From NCBI RefSeq assembly GCF_964275005.1, contig NC_092706.1:23343187-23407186 (forward strand): DNA of 64,000 bases. Reading direction: 5' to 3'. This DNA comes from Diadema setosum. Its lineage: Eukaryota > Echinodermata > Echinoidea > Diadematoida > Diadematidae. Each line of letters opens with the position of its first letter. Within the stretch, counting starts at the first letter, position 1. The translations under genes and the position numbers were made by a program. Under the pieces are notes generated by a model. That model worked only from the letters and a program-made list of their open reading frames with translations, searched no databases and was not told where the DNA came from. This document shows positions 45,086 to 58,200 of this stretch, piece after piece.

Positions 45086-46080
45086 TTATGCCTCCGCAAC
45101 GAAGTGGCCGGAGGCATTATGTTTTCGGGTCGTCCGTCCGTCCGTCCGTCCGTCCGTACGTCCGTCCGTCTCGTTTTGTTTTTGTCGATATCTCAAGAAC
45201 CGTGTGGTGGTTTTACATCAAGCTTGGTATGAGGGTATATCCTTGGGGGATAATACTTTGTGTGGATTTTAGGGTCACAGGGTCAAAGGTCAAAGGTCAC
45301 AGGTTATTTTGTGAAAAAAAAATTGAAATTTCATGTTTTTCTCCACATCTCGCAAATGGTTCAAGGTATCTTCATGGAACTTAGTATATATGCTTGTACC
45401 GATGGGCAGTGATTATCTAGGGAAGTTGGGGGTAATGGGTCAAAGGTCAGGGGGGTCAAAGGTCAAGGTCAACTCCTCAAAATATCACTACTTGCCTTAA
45501 AATGCAATATGCCTGAAGGTTTTTTTTTTCTAAAACTTGATGTATGGCATGTATTACCCAATATATATTTTTGGGGAAGTTTCTTGCCAAAAGGTCAAAG
45601 GTCAAAAGGTAAAAGGTCAAGTGAAAGTGCTAAATTGCACTTTTTCCTCCATATCTCGAAAATAAGTCAAGGTATCATCATGAAACTTACATATTTATGC
45701 ATGTTCAACTTAACAGTGATTCTCTTTGGAACTGTGAGGTCAAAGGTCAAAGGCCAGGTTTAGATAATGCTATTTTCCCATTTGATACTGAAATTATACT
45801 TTTTCTCAATACCTTGAAAATTACTCAATGCATAAACTTATAAAAGGGTCAAAAGTCAAGTAAAAATCATCAGTTCCCCAAATACCTGTACTCTGACATT
45901 TTAATCATTCATCCAATTGAACCTAGTTCTAGGAAAGTGAGCATTCAGCACATTTGTGTCAAACCTGTCATTTTAATATTTTGCCAGTTGTGTGAAACTG
46001 TCATCACACATAGTCAAGACATTGTACTATAGACCTATTAGGAGAACCATGCATTTTAAGGCGGAGGCATATCAGTAGCC
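45086..46080 (+). repeat. GGTCA-rich dispersed repeat with hairpin end
   Basis: Begins TATGCCTCCGCAACGAAGTG then gccggaggcatta, a self-complementary end. A GTCC microsatellite (45128-45169) and repeated GGTCAAAGGTCA half-site runs follow (about 45281-45300, 45437-45470, 45590-45610, 45737-45752). It ends near ggcggaggcatatc (46060). Blocks of the form ctcgcaaatggttcaaggta recur. Reverse or partial copies: 23740-24320, 29822-31145, 58201-58800. Confidence 0.7.
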
Positions 46081-46089
46081 GTAGCGATA

Positions 46090-47700
46090 TATCTAGTTTC
46101 CTCAACTTTCAAAATTTTCAACTTAATGTACTCACACATACTGATTTCGATGTTAGAGTCTGCTGTATCTTGCGACCCTCCAGACTATCGCGTTCTTTTC
46201 TAGGCAGATCCTGGATACGTACCGCGGACATCTGGTAACGAACGAATGTTCGGAATGTATTTGTTATGCAAAGTTATGTAGATAGCATTACCCAGAGTAA
46301 GACTTTCTCTCTCAAGATCTTTATTCCCAGTCATATAGCTGACTTTGCCTGAAGTTACAGTGCATATCTTTTTTTTCCATCCTTTCTCTTGTGTGAGTGT
46401 GTGTTTTCTACTTACCGTCCTCATACATCAAACGTGGTTTTGATACTCATTAGAGTTTGCTGTAGCATTCAACCTACAATAGACCATCGTGGTTTTTTTT
46501 TTTTTTTTTATTTTTTTTAAGGCAGACCCTGGTTACGTGTACCGGACTTCCGATGGGAAACGAATGTTCGGAATGTATTTATCATGTAAAGTTATGTAAA
46601 TGAATTTTCCTTCAGTTAGACCTGCCTTGTATTTTTGTAGTCTGTTCATGATTCACAGTATTCTCTTACCACCATTTTTGTTTTGACGCTCACTGTAGTT
46701 TAATCATTACACGGTTACCCCACATAGGATTACTGACTCTTACTTGCGTATATTATAGGCATTATGCTTTACTCGAGTCACTTCTTTTACGTGACACTCA
46801 ATACCCCAATGAGATAAAATCTGCAATTATTATGTCATGTGATACAAATCATTTTTTTTCTTGTTTTTTTTTTTCATCCATCATGTTTGGCTCTTCTTAT
46901 TTTCTCGTAGAGTAAGCTTCGTATTCTTACACCAGTAACCGAAACATATTGATGTTTTATTATTCCATTGATTTAACCATTCTACCATTGTCAAACATAA
47001 TTTTGTTCGTAGGAAACATAGAGCTTTAAATTAGGCGGTAGCCTCACTTGTGCCATAAATTGTGTGAAATTCATCAAAGAATTTAGTGACATTTCTGTTG
47101 ATTTATTTCACTGAATAGTTTATTCCAGCATTTATGGCATCTTTCGTCCGCAATTGAAAAAATATGCAAGTTTTCTGTATTAAGATGTTATCTGCCCTGC
47201 TTTGGCAAGGGGAAGCGAGTGACAAAAGTGACATTTCTCGTAAAAGAGCTAAATGTGTCTATTATTTACACGGATGTCAATGGACTATCATGATGTCTTA
47301 TCTAACATATCCCTCAGTAAGATGAGTGTTTCTGCACGGAATCTGGCCTGGAAGAAGAACTCATTATATGAATTATGAAAACATCAATAACTCAAATTCG
47401 GATGGTATGTCACTTGCTTCCTTTTGCCAAGGTGGGGCGGTTATCTCTCCGTACCTTAGATATACATGTTATGCATGGCATCGCAACGAATGCTAAATAT
47501 GTGATTTCACGCCCGTTAGAGTCTGCTATAGCTTGTGACTTTCCACATACCATCACATTCTGTACTTGGCGGATCTTCGTGTGCGTACTCCTGACTTCCA
47601 ACTGTGTATGAATGCTGGAAAGGTATTTGTGTTGTAAGCTATATAAATAGTCGGTAAAGGTTCGGTTTGTATATTTTTCAGTCTTTCCACTCATTTACAA
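46090..47700 (+). repeat. Degenerate tandem repeat, unit about 330 bp
   Basis: Three diverged copies (about 46100-46430, 46430-46760, 47360-47700) share gttagagtctgctgtatctt, a GGCAGATCCTGG / GGCGGATC block, gaatgttcggaatgtattt and aagttatgtaa. A further partial unit precedes the GGTCA repeat at 44.8-45.09 kb, so that repeat inserted into this array. No coding capacity. Confidence 0.55.
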
Positions 47701-49097
47701 TATAAACTTATATACTTATATATATTTTTTTTCGGGGGGGGGGGGGAGTCGCTCTACTACAGTTTAGTGAGGCTGGTACTTTACTATATGTACAAACATT
47801 TCCGACTTTACCAGACTCATGACAGATTTCAGCCATTGTGAAACTTATCGTGTTTACTCAGGGCGCTCTGAACCTCAATCGTTAATTTTGTTATTTCATA
47901 CCCCATATATTTGACTGTTAAATTGATTTCAAGCAGGCTACATTTATGATAATGAGCAATCGTTTATTTGAAATATTTGTATTTATACTTGTCCTTTACA
48001 ACCAAGTTGTCTCATGATTAACCATGCAAAGGTTCTGGCCATCTTATCTGATATTCTACTTTAAAGTACAACACAATGTTCACCCTTTCAACAACAAATG
48101 TAAAACTTTTTAAATTATATCCGGATATAGAGCCCGCGGCGTGGCGCTGTAGCACCGCACGTGCGAGGTCTGGAACAGGCATGAGTTGTGGTTTACTCAA
48201 GTTTCCCGCAGTTAACTATGTTGTCTTCATTTGTAAAGGGCACTGTCCTTCCTTGTCCTTCTTTGCACTGCATTTTATCTTATCACTTTGTTAATCCAAC
48301 AAAAAAAGTATCGATATTCACATAACACTTACTTAGCCGATTCAAACAATCCGAGATCATAATATTGGCATTACTCATGTATTTGCCTTTGATAAGTATA
48401 TTCCTTCATAATCTGTTATTTACTGAAATTTAGATAATTCAAATTCCCTTTGCATTTTCTTTTGATTTGGATTCTTCTTTTACTTTTTTTTTCCTGTCTG
48501 CCAAATTCTAAACGGTGTATGGTGGTGGCTGACAGGAAGATGTGCACCGATGCCTTCTGTTATAGCGTATATGTACTTTCTGCTCAGTAAGGCGGATTTT
48601 TTGTATTATTGCAGCGGTAGGGCAATGCTCTCTGCTGGTAAGATCATGTGCATTCCTTCTTCTTTTGTCTATACTCTCCGCCGATCATCTTGTGTATGCA
48701 TGTCTTTTTATTTTAGTTCGGAAGCCCACCGAGACACTCGTTGTATCTTCGTTCACCTGTTGTGTGTGTTCCTTGTTCTTCTCTCTCATCGTTATTGACC
48801 CTTCTAGCCCAATTCATTCTGCATTCTTTTACTCCCAGTTCCCTTCCTTCGCAACGATCCTCTATTAATTCAGGTCTTTACGCAACCCATGCACACTGCT
48901 ATGTGCATCGACTATTTCCCGCGCCTTGTCACATTCCGTGTGCTGGCTATTCTCCCATTGCATGATAACTTGGCATTCCTTCATTACAGCGCTACTGCTA
49001 ATGCAGGTTCATATTTCAGACAATTTCATCTTTCGTTATGGCTGATCTCTCGAATGCACCCTTTCATTCCGTGCCAAAGGACGATTTTTTTTTTTAA
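47701..49097. other. Non-coding; probable 5' part of the outer LINE
   Basis: Poly-G run at 47737-47748; CT-rich sequence from 48.5 kb. Open frames here are weak. The LINE 5' end could lie in this stretch but cannot be placed. Confidence 0.4.
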
Positions 49098-51169
49098 TTG
49101 TATAGGCTCACAACATCCGAATCTGACTCAGTTGATGAGGCACCAGTTACACAAGCAACTCCTTATGACAACTTCGTTGCCAATAATCTTAATTCAGCAG
49201 TAAATGAACTGCCTTATGGTCTTAGTAATGATTTAAATCTGAACACATTATGTAATTACATAACAGTCAATCAATTCAAAGATATAAGCTTTAATTTCTC
49301 TAAAGACACGTTTTCTCTGTTGCATTTTAACATAAGAAGTCTGAATAAACATTTTGATGAGTTAAAATTTGTATTAGAATCCGATGCTAGCCAATCACTC
49401 TCTATCATTGGACTTCGCGAAACCTGGTTGACTTCCACTACTGAAGATTCCTTTGCAATTGACGTATACAATATGTATGTCAGTAATAGATCGGACAGAA
49501 GTGGAGGCGGTGTTGCATTTTACGTATCAAGTATTTACAAATATATTGTTCACAACGAAATTTGTAAAATGGATAACACTGTTGAATCTCTTTTTGTAGA
49601 AATTTCTATCCCCGGATGTAGGAATGTGTTATTGGGTATAATGTACAGACCTCCTAATTCGAATACTTTAGATTTTGTGACTTATCTTTCAGACCTGGTA
49701 AAAAACCCAGTTTTTCGAAATAAGGATTGCTTTCTACTTGGTGATTATAATATTACTTTGCTGAAATCTGGAAATGATTATATCTCAAGCGAGTTTCTTG
49801 AGACACTTTTGTCTTCATCCTTTCTGCCACTCATTACTAAACCGACTCGCGTCACGGATCACTCTGCTACTCTAATTGACAATCTGTTTTGCAATATCTT
49901 ACCTCTTCCCGATTCTTTGATAATTCTCCCAGATGTGACCGACCATTTCCCAATCATGACTCATTTTACTTTGAAAACTTTGGCTAATGATGCTAAACCT
50001 TCGGCTCCTTTATGCAAACGTAGAGTCTCAAGTTAGCCGGTTTTGATGCCGCTCTTGATAATGCTGATTGGTCACGAGTTTATGAAAGTGATGATGTTAA
50101 TCTGTCTTTTGATAATTTTATGGAAATATTTAATTTTCTTTTGGATGATATTATTCCAAAGCAAAAAAGTAAAATGGATTACAAAAAGACGCCTAGGTTA
50201 CCATGGATTTCAAAATCAATTCTTCGTTCAATTTATAGAAAAAAAATCGATTGTATTATAAATATTAAATGGATAAAACTGAACGATCAAAGAACAGATA
50301 TACATTATATAAAAACACATTAACTAGGATTTTACTTTTGAAAAGAAAATGTATTATTCTCAGCAGTTGTCGAAATTTAAGTTTGATATTAAAAATACCT
50401 GGAAAGTTTTAAAGCAGGCAATGAATATTCCGAACAAAAAAGTAGAAATAGATGAAATAAAGTGGGATGATGAAATAATTGATGACCCTGTTGATATTGC
50501 AAATGTTTTTAATTCTTATTTTTCAAAAATAGGTGAAACGCTTGCTCATGGTATTCCGGCTAATGAACAGAATTTTACTGAATTCTTAGGCCAATGTAAC
50601 CCCAACTCTATTTTTTTAACTCCAACAAATATATATGAGATTATCGATATTGTATCCTCTTTAAAAAACAAACGTAGCTCCGGTTATGATGATATAGATA
50701 ATTGTATCCTTAAGGGTGTTATATTATCATCAGTTGTAAATCCCTTGGCTCACATTTTTAATATGTCAATTTCTAATGGTATGTTTCCTGATAAACTGAA
50801 ATTGGCTAAAGTAATTCCAATATTTAAAAAAGGTAATAATCTGGATGTCAGCAATTATCGTCCAATCTCTTTATTATCTTCATTATCGAAAGTTTTAGAA
50901 AAACATAATATACACCAGAATTACCAAATTTTTAAATGTGCACAAAATATTCACAAATTCCCAGTTTGGTTTCCGAGAAAAACATAGTACCATACATGCA
51001 GTTCTTCATTTTATTGATAAAGTCATTAATGCAACTGACAATCATTCTCATTAAATTAGTATATTCTTGGACTTCTCCAAGGCCTTCGATACAATTAATC
51101 ACAACTTTGTACTCCACAAGTTATCGCACTATGGAATACGTGGGAAGGCCTTGGAGTGGTTCAAAGTTA
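49098..51169 (+). pseudogene. CR1-like LINE (outer), endonuclease and first half of RT
   Basis: Endonuclease frame 49098-50036: LLHFNIRSLNKHFDEL, LRETWL, YRPPNS, LLGDYN (usually GDFN) and VTDHFPIM mark the apurinic-type endonuclease. Coding continues in shifted frames at 50040-50323 and 50349-50905, and then to 51169 with RT motifs KVIPIFKKGN, NYRPISLL, QFGFREKHST and FLDFSKAFDTINH. At least three frameshifts and stops show it is dead. It breaks off at EWFK, where the inner LINE inserted, and resumes at 60004. The EN-RT order and motif wording suit the CR1/L2 group of non-LTR retrotransposons. Confidence 0.85.
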
Positions 51170-51582
51170 AGAGGGCGCTGTGCAGCTAGTGACTACCAAT
51201 CTATTTTCTCCCAGTGGACAGATTGTTTTGCTTCTAAAATTCTTCTTTTATGCAACTCAGTTGGACCTACACGCTTGTACTAAGTGAAATGTCTTTGATT
51301 TTGATAATTGGAGAATCAAATGTGCCATGGATTGACACAGGATGGCTTTGATTTCTGCTTGATTCAGACAGATGATTGCTAAAGAACATCTTCATTGTTT
51401 GTGCCTCACAGTTTTCTCCAGCCCCACTCTAACATTTTCTTGTAAGTACTTTTGCAACAATATGGCTGATGACTGTAGGCTGACTATTCTGTGATTATTT
51501 ACTCACTGTATTCAGCATGTAACATTGAAACACTGAATCAGTGTAAAAGTGAAGTATCAGAAGATTTGGACCAAAGTCAAGA

Positions 51583-54256
51583 ATGAATTTTTTTCATCAG
51601 TTGTGTGCCATCTGGTTCTGCTTACTCCTAGGAGCTGATTCACAAAGCTCGTTTCTAATGAACACAAACAAGTGTATATCTGGAGTATCGTTCAATGCTC
51701 GCAGCATCCGACGAAAATTTGCTGATCTAGTGGCATACATTGATTGTAAACAGCCAGATATCATCAGCATTACTGAAACATGGCTTGACTCCACGTGTGA
51801 GAGCTCTGAACTTTCCATACCGAATGATTATGTTATTTTCCGACGAGATCGTGAGCAACCTGGCAATGGTCAGCGTATGAGAAATGGTGGTGGTGTGCTC
51901 CTGTGCCTCAGGTCATCCTTGTGCCCTCGACAGTTACCCAATCTGCAGCACCCCGAGTTGGAAAATGTTGCAGCTGAGATATGTATCAATGGCTCCAAAT
52001 GGATTGTTGCGACCCTATATCGGCCTCCAAACAATCTTGCGGATTTCTGGGACCGCCTTCAGGACAGCATTGACCAGATTCAGTCTGTATCGTCGAGCTA
52101 CAGGGGAATCTTACTCACAGGGGACTTCAACATTGATGTCGCCGACTGTAATGCTGATGCTACCAGATTGCTATCTATGCTGGAAGCGGTGGATTTATCG
52201 CAACTAGTGTCTTCGTTCACACGGCCGTCAACTACATTACAAGAGGCTCAATTATTGACCATCTCTACTCAGATTCGTCCAGATTTACTGGCGTCTGTTT
52301 CTACTGAGCCAAATCCTGTGTGTAGTGACCACTTTGCTGTTGTCTTCGAACTGAGATCCCTGAAACCTTACACATGCAAGAATAACCTGCGGGAATTTCT
52401 CTTGTATAAGGCAGCTGACTTTGACCACTTCAACCGGCTCCTTGAGCTAGCCCCCTGGCATCTCTTTTTTGATGCCAGTGACATCAATGCCAGTTGGGAA
52501 GGCTTCCTTGACGTTTTTCATGCTGCATCACGTGATGCGATTCCCCGTAAACTTAGTAACTCAAAGTCCAAACCCTGGATAACAAAGGAAATAAAGAAGC
52601 TGATCACAAAAAAGCACAATTTATTCAAGCGTGCAAAGTCTTCAAATGATCCACGAGATTGGGAAAAGTTCATGGTTGTCCGCAATGAAACAAAGAATGC
52701 CATCAACGCGAGCTACTGAATGTATGTCAATACTCTCTTTGCCCTTCCAGACAACAGGAAGCGTTTCTTCGCATACGTCAGATCTAGGAAGAAAAGTGCA
52801 TCTCCTCCAATTCTACTTGTAGATGGGGAAGTCATCAATAAGCCTAGTGACATAGCTAACAGCTTTGGAGCATTTTTTGAGTCAATCTACCCTCCTCCAT
52901 GTGTGTTGCCAGAAGGTACGAGTGCATGTAATCATCCACTACCTCAACTTTGCTCCATTTCAATTTCATCTCAGGAAGTTTACAGGGGCATCATGCAATT
53001 GCAGGATAGGAAAAGCCCTGGCCCCGATTTAATCACTCCTACCCTTCTCAAAAAATCAGTGGGTGTGATATCTCCGGTCCTGCAACGTCTGTTCAGTATG
53101 TCTCTTTGTCAACAATCTGTACCAGAAGGATGGAAATCGGCAAACATTGTCCCAGTGTTCAAAGCTGGTGATAGGTCAGTTGTTTCAAATTATCGCCCTG
53201 TCGCGTTAACTTCTATTGTCGTCAAGCTGGTGGAGTCTTTGATTTCAAATGCAATCTCTGACCACATGGAATCACATTGTCTCCTTACTCCATTCCAACA
53301 TGGTTTCGTTCATCAAAAGTCATGTGTTACCCAGCTGATGACTCTGACCCACTCCTGGCTCCAGGATCTTGACAAGCGGAGACCTCCTTCCATCGACGCG
53401 ATATTTTTCGATTTCGCGAAGGCGTTTGATTGCATGCCTCAAGATGTCCTCCTGCAGAAGCTATCGCTGTATAACATCTCAGGTGATATTTGGTTCTGGA
53501 TCCGTTCATTTCTGTCCGGCAGATTACAACGTGCCCGATATAAAGGACATTACTCAGAGTGGTCGACGCCTACCTCAGGTTTACCGCAGGGGAGTGTCCT
53601 GGGACCTTGCCTGTTTAACTTATTCATCAATGACCTACCCGAGGCTGTTGCGTCGAGATGTGCGCTATTTGCAGATGACACTGTTATTTCTCGACCAATC
53701 TATGCCCTCACAGATCAACAGGCTCTCCAAGATGATGTCAATGCTCTTGCAGGTTGGTGTGACAGAAACAAAATGAGTCTGAATACCTCCAAAACTAAAG
53801 TCATGAGAATATCCTGGAAAAGACATCCGGGCCATGCACAGTACTACCTCAATGATACGCAGTTGGAGGAGGTATCCGAAATTACGTATTTGGGTGTCAT
53901 CATGAACAATCGTATGTCCTGGGATAACCATGTTGGGTACGTGATCTCTAGAGCGAATCGTTTACTTGGTTTGATAACCAGCCTAGCCTCAGGTCTTTCA
54001 TCAGTGGCTGTGTTCACCTTGTATAAGAGTTTAGTCCTCCCAGTCCTTGAATATGGCCTTCCTGTTTGGACACCGCACAAAGTGGGCTCTATCAACAGAC
54101 TTGAGTCGATACAGTGTAGAGCAACGCGTCTTGCCTTGAAGAAAAGGCGAGGTCAAATGCCATACGAGCAACGCCTTCAAAGGCTGAACTGGAAATCTCT
54201 CAAGTCTAGAAGGACTTACTTTACCCTGGTTTTTATTACTAAGTGTCTGTTCAAAC
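51583..54256 (+). pseudogene. Inner LINE endonuclease-reverse transcriptase ORF
   Basis: Frame 51583-54256, broken only by a TGA at 52717-52719; the downstream half is in the same frame. Endonuclease motifs: FNARSIRRKFADL, TETWLD, YRPPNN, LTGDFNID, CSDHFAVVF. Between about 52226 and 52300 the frame is off: the expected IIDH-type block is found in the +2 frame (GSIIDHLYSDSS), so two compensating indels have replaced it. RT motifs: RKSPGPD, NIVPVFKAGD, NYRPVALTS, GFVHQKSC, FFDFAKAFD, GLPQGSVLGP, LFADDTV and LGVIMNNRMSW. The FADD catalytic motif is intact. Coding is interrupted at 54256 by a hAT-like element and continues in frame at 57554. Confidence 0.88.
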
Positions 54257-57200
54257 CAACGGCGTAAATCCATACTGAGGAGTGGGGGGGGGGATGGTCA
54301 CCATCACCACGATTACAAGCCCATAACCGGACCGGCGCAGCCTTTTTTTTTTTTTTTTTTTTGGGGGGGGGGGGGGTAAGAAGCTTTGTGCCCCCCTCTC
54401 CCCCCCCCCACACACACACTTTACAGGGATCGGATGCCCCACTCTTTTGCATGAAATATTAAGTGGGAGAAAAGTGGCAGCAACAACATAAAGACTTTTT
54501 GTTCTTGTTGCTTTTTTTTTTTTTTTGCTTGTCAGACGACTTTCGGCGGAAAATCAGACCTTAAAAGTATGAAAACATTTTTTTTTTTTTTTTTTTGTGG
54601 AAATATCTGTGAGAGGGAGCGGAACGACCGAACGGGGGAAGGGTGTGTATGGGGGGGGGGGGGGTATCCCTCTCCCACACGAGGAAGATTTTGCATTTTC
54701 AGACCTGAAATTCAGCGATCTGGTGCTCACTTGTGAAAATTTTGTTTTCTTTTCTTTAAAAAAACAATAAGAAAATGAAATATTCACAATATATTATTGA
54801 ATGACAAAATCGTGGTATTTCAGCTCTTGCTGTGCGACATCACTGTGAAGGCCTACTAAATAATGGGGCCTATCATCGGCGTAGACAGGATTTGATCTTA
54901 GGAGGAGCGGTTATGTGAGGGAACGAATCAAGCGAGGGGGGAGGGTATGGTAGGGGGATTTCCCCCTCCTACGGTGAAATCTCTTTGCGTTGAAAATTTT
55001 GACCCATTTCAGTCCAAAAACTGCCGTTTGTAGCTATATTCTTCGCTTTGGAAATGAAGGGGGGCACACCAGGCGCAACTGCTGTCAATCACTGGCAGCA
55101 ACATCAGGAGAATGGCATAGCGATTAAATGCGAGCGAGCGGAGCGAGCGAGCATGAAAATTTTAACATTTTATAGTCTAAAAACTGCCGTTTGTAGCTAT
55201 ACTTTAATTCGCTTTGGAAATTAAGGGGGGCCGCATCAGGCGCAACTGCTGGCAATTATTGGCAGCAACATCTGGAGAATGGCATAGCAGTTAAATGCGA
55301 GCGAGCGGGGCGAGCGAGCTTGAAAATTTTGACATTTTACCGTCCAAAGACTGCCGTTTGTGGCTGTATTTTTTCGCTTTGGAAATTATGGGGGCACACC
55401 GGGCACAACTGCCGGCAATCGGGCAGCAACATCAGAATGGCATAACGATTAAATGAGAGCGAGCGAAGCGAGTGATCTTGAAAATTTTGATATTTTACAG
55501 TCCCACATGTCCTTTGTGGCTGTACTAGTATTTTTTCGCTTTGGAAATTAAGGGGGGGGGGGCGCATCGGGCGAAAACTGCTGGCAATTACTGGCAGCAA
55601 CATCAGGAGAATGGCATAATGATTAAATGCGATCGAGCGAAGCGAATGAGCTTGAAAATTTTGACATTTTCCAGTCCCGAAAACTGTCGTTTGTGGCTGT
55701 ATTTTTTCGCTTTGGAAATTAAGGGGGCGCACCGGGCAAAAACTGCTGGCAATTACTGGCAGCAACATCAGGAGAATGGCATAATGATTAAATGCGAGCG
55801 AGCGAGCTTCAAAATTTTGACATTTGACAGTCCCAAAACTGCCGTTTGTAGCTATATTTTTCGCTTTGGAAATTCAGGGGGCGCACCGGGCAAAAACTGC
55901 TGGCAATTACTGGCAGCAACATCAGGAGAATGGAATAATAATTAAATGCGAGCGAGCGAAGCGAGCGAGCTTCAAAAATTTGACATTTTACAGTCCCCAA
56001 ACTGCCGTTTGTAGCTATATTTTTCGCTTTGGAAATTAAGGGGGGCGCACCTGCTCACAATCACTGGCAGCAACATCAGGAGAATGGCATAGCGATTAAA
56101 TGCGAGCGAGCGGAGCGAGCGAGCTTGATAATTTTGACATTTTACAGTCTAAAAACTGCCGTTTGTAGCTGTACTTTTTCGCTTTGGAAATTTAGGGGGC
56201 ACACCGAGTGCAACTGCCGGCAATTACTGGCAGCAACATCAGGAGAATGGCATAGCGGTTAAATGCGAGCGAGCGGAGCGAGCGAGCTTGAAAATTTTGA
56301 CATTTTACAGTCCAAAGACTGCCGTTTGTGGCTGTATTTTTTCGCTTTGGAAATTAAGGGGGCACACCGGGCGCAACTGCCGGCAATTACTGGCAGCAAC
56401 ATCAGGAGAATGGCATACTGATTAAATGCTAGCGAGCGAAGCGAGTGAGCTTGAAAATTTTGACATTTTCCAGTCCTAAAAACTGTCGTTTGTAGCTATA
56501 TTTTCGCTTTGGAAATTAAGGGGGCGCACCGGGTGCACCTGCTGTCAATCACTGGCAGCAACATCAGGAGAATGGCATAGCGGTTAAATGCGAGCGAGCG
56601 AGCTTTAAAATTTTAACATTTTACACTCCAAAAACTGCCGTTTGTAGCTATATCTTTCGCTTTTGTTTGTCCCACTTTTATTTGAGAACCATCCCCCCCC
56701 CATCGACGCCTCTATACATATTAGGTTGCTTTAGTTAAGTGAAAGATCTGCTGCACACTCTTTGATAAATTAGGGAATATACGTCTATGTCAAAAGTGTA
56801 CAAAGTTTATCCCTTATCCTGTATAGCGGACCTTTTGCATGTTCATGATTGCAATACAACAATCTGGTGCATAGTTCTGGCGATATTTGGACAATTTTCC
56901 ATTTAGAAAGTTCGAGATTTGTCCTCATCTCGGGAATTGCTTGGGGGATAAATGATTTGTCTGTCTAAACACTTCCTTTGGGGCGGGGCAAATGCCCCTT
57001 TGCCCCCCATAGATTCGACGTCCCTGATCTTCCCTTGGTATGCCCATAGATGTATCCTGACTGAGTCATCAGTCACTGTCGTTTCTCAGGAATGATTCAG
57101 GAAATGGAGGGGATTCAATTGTGGCGATAAAGTTGTTGTTATTGTTTGTTTGTTTTCGTACATATTTTGCAGATGGTCCCCAGTTACTCGCGTCATAGCA

Positions 57201-57545
57201 TGTTTACATGTAGACCTATACTATTTGACGTTGTCAACGCCTGAGCCATACCTTACAGTGTATATCGATGTTACTTTCTTCGCGAGCGAGCGAAGCGAGC
57301 GAGTGCTTGAGAAAATTATAAATTTTCCTACAAGATAGAATACTGTTCAGCTCTGTTACCTGTCTGAAGGCCGGCGTACAAACGTCATGCAATATGCCAA
57401 AATTGATACAATCACATTTCTGCTTCCTCCATTTTTTCCCCTCAAAATTCAGGGTTGATGATTGTACAGGCCATCCCCCCTCCTCCATTTCAGGGGGGGG
57501 GGGATATATCCCCCCATTCCCCCCCCCCCGGGATTTACGCCCATG
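54257..57545. mobile_element. hAT-like satellite-bearing element, copy 2
   Basis: A 3289 bp element with the perfect 8-bp duplication GTTCAAAC (54249-54256 and 57546-57553); ends CAACGGCGTAAATCC / GGATTTACGCCCATG as in copy 1. It inserted in the LINE coding sequence, and the LINE frame continues after it once the duplication is removed. Array shorter than copy 1. Confidence 0.9.
55010..56665. repeat. Tandem array, about 163 bp unit, roughly 10 copies
   Basis: Same unit as 18600-20815. The order of unit variants (for example the shortened tactagtattttttcgc unit at about 55525) matches copy 1, showing the array was inherited within the element, with local gain or loss of units. Confidence 0.85.
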
Positions 57546-57553
57546 GTTCAAAC

Positions 57554-57742
57554 ATATTCAATGTCCTGTTGTGAACTCCCTTGTGGTGGTGAACCCACGG
57601 CATTTGGATGACCTGAGGTTCAGGCATCTCCTTGCACGTAAAGATGGTTTGCATTTCTGTGCAATACACGAGTTCCCCAGGCTGTGGGATACTCTACCTT
57701 GTGACCTCAGAAACTCAGTCCTTACTGTGTCTCTTTCAACAT
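57554..57742 (+). pseudogene. Inner LINE RT, C-terminal end
   Basis: Continuation of the inner LINE frame after the hAT-like element: HIQCPVVNSLVVVNPRHLDD then LRFRHLLARKDG, FPRLWDTLPCDLRNSVL and stop. The W-x-L-P-x-x-L-R close is the usual end of CR1-like RT proteins. Confidence 0.75.
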
Positions 57743-58200
57743 GATGCACTCACTTAAATTCCCATCTTGCCGAGGCACCTTAAGTGTCGGATTTGGTATG
57801 TCACTGATTTCATGTAGAGTACATGTAGTTTCATAGCGACATTTATGTGTATTTGTACCGGTTTTTTGTTTGTTTGTTTGTTTGTTTGTGTTTTTTGTGT
57901 ATGGATCTCATTTACCGGTAAATGTATTTATGCATATGTATAATAACGATGTATTTTTGTCCACGTGTAAAGATAGTCTGTATTTCTGTGCAATACACGA
58001 GTTCCCCAATCTGTGGGATACTCTACCTTCTGACCTCAGAAACTTAGTCCTTAATATGCTGTGTCTCTTTCAACATTGTGCAGTCACTTAAATCCCCACC
58101 TTGCCGAGGCACCTAAGTGTCGGATTTGGTCTGTCACTGATTTCATGTGGAGTATATATGTAGTTTTATAGCGATATTTATTGTGTATTTTATCGGTTTT
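57637..58200 (+). repeat. Tandem duplication of LINE C-terminus and 3' region
   Basis: The stretch from 57637 (cgtaaagatggtttgcattt) to about 57875 is repeated from 57966 (cgtgtaaagatagtctgtat) to about 58200, roughly 329 bp apart, including the FPxLWDTLP codons, the stop region and ttgccgaggcacct. The two copies differ at several per cent of sites, so the duplication is not recent. A GTTT microsatellite lies between them (57865-57890). Confidence 0.75.
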
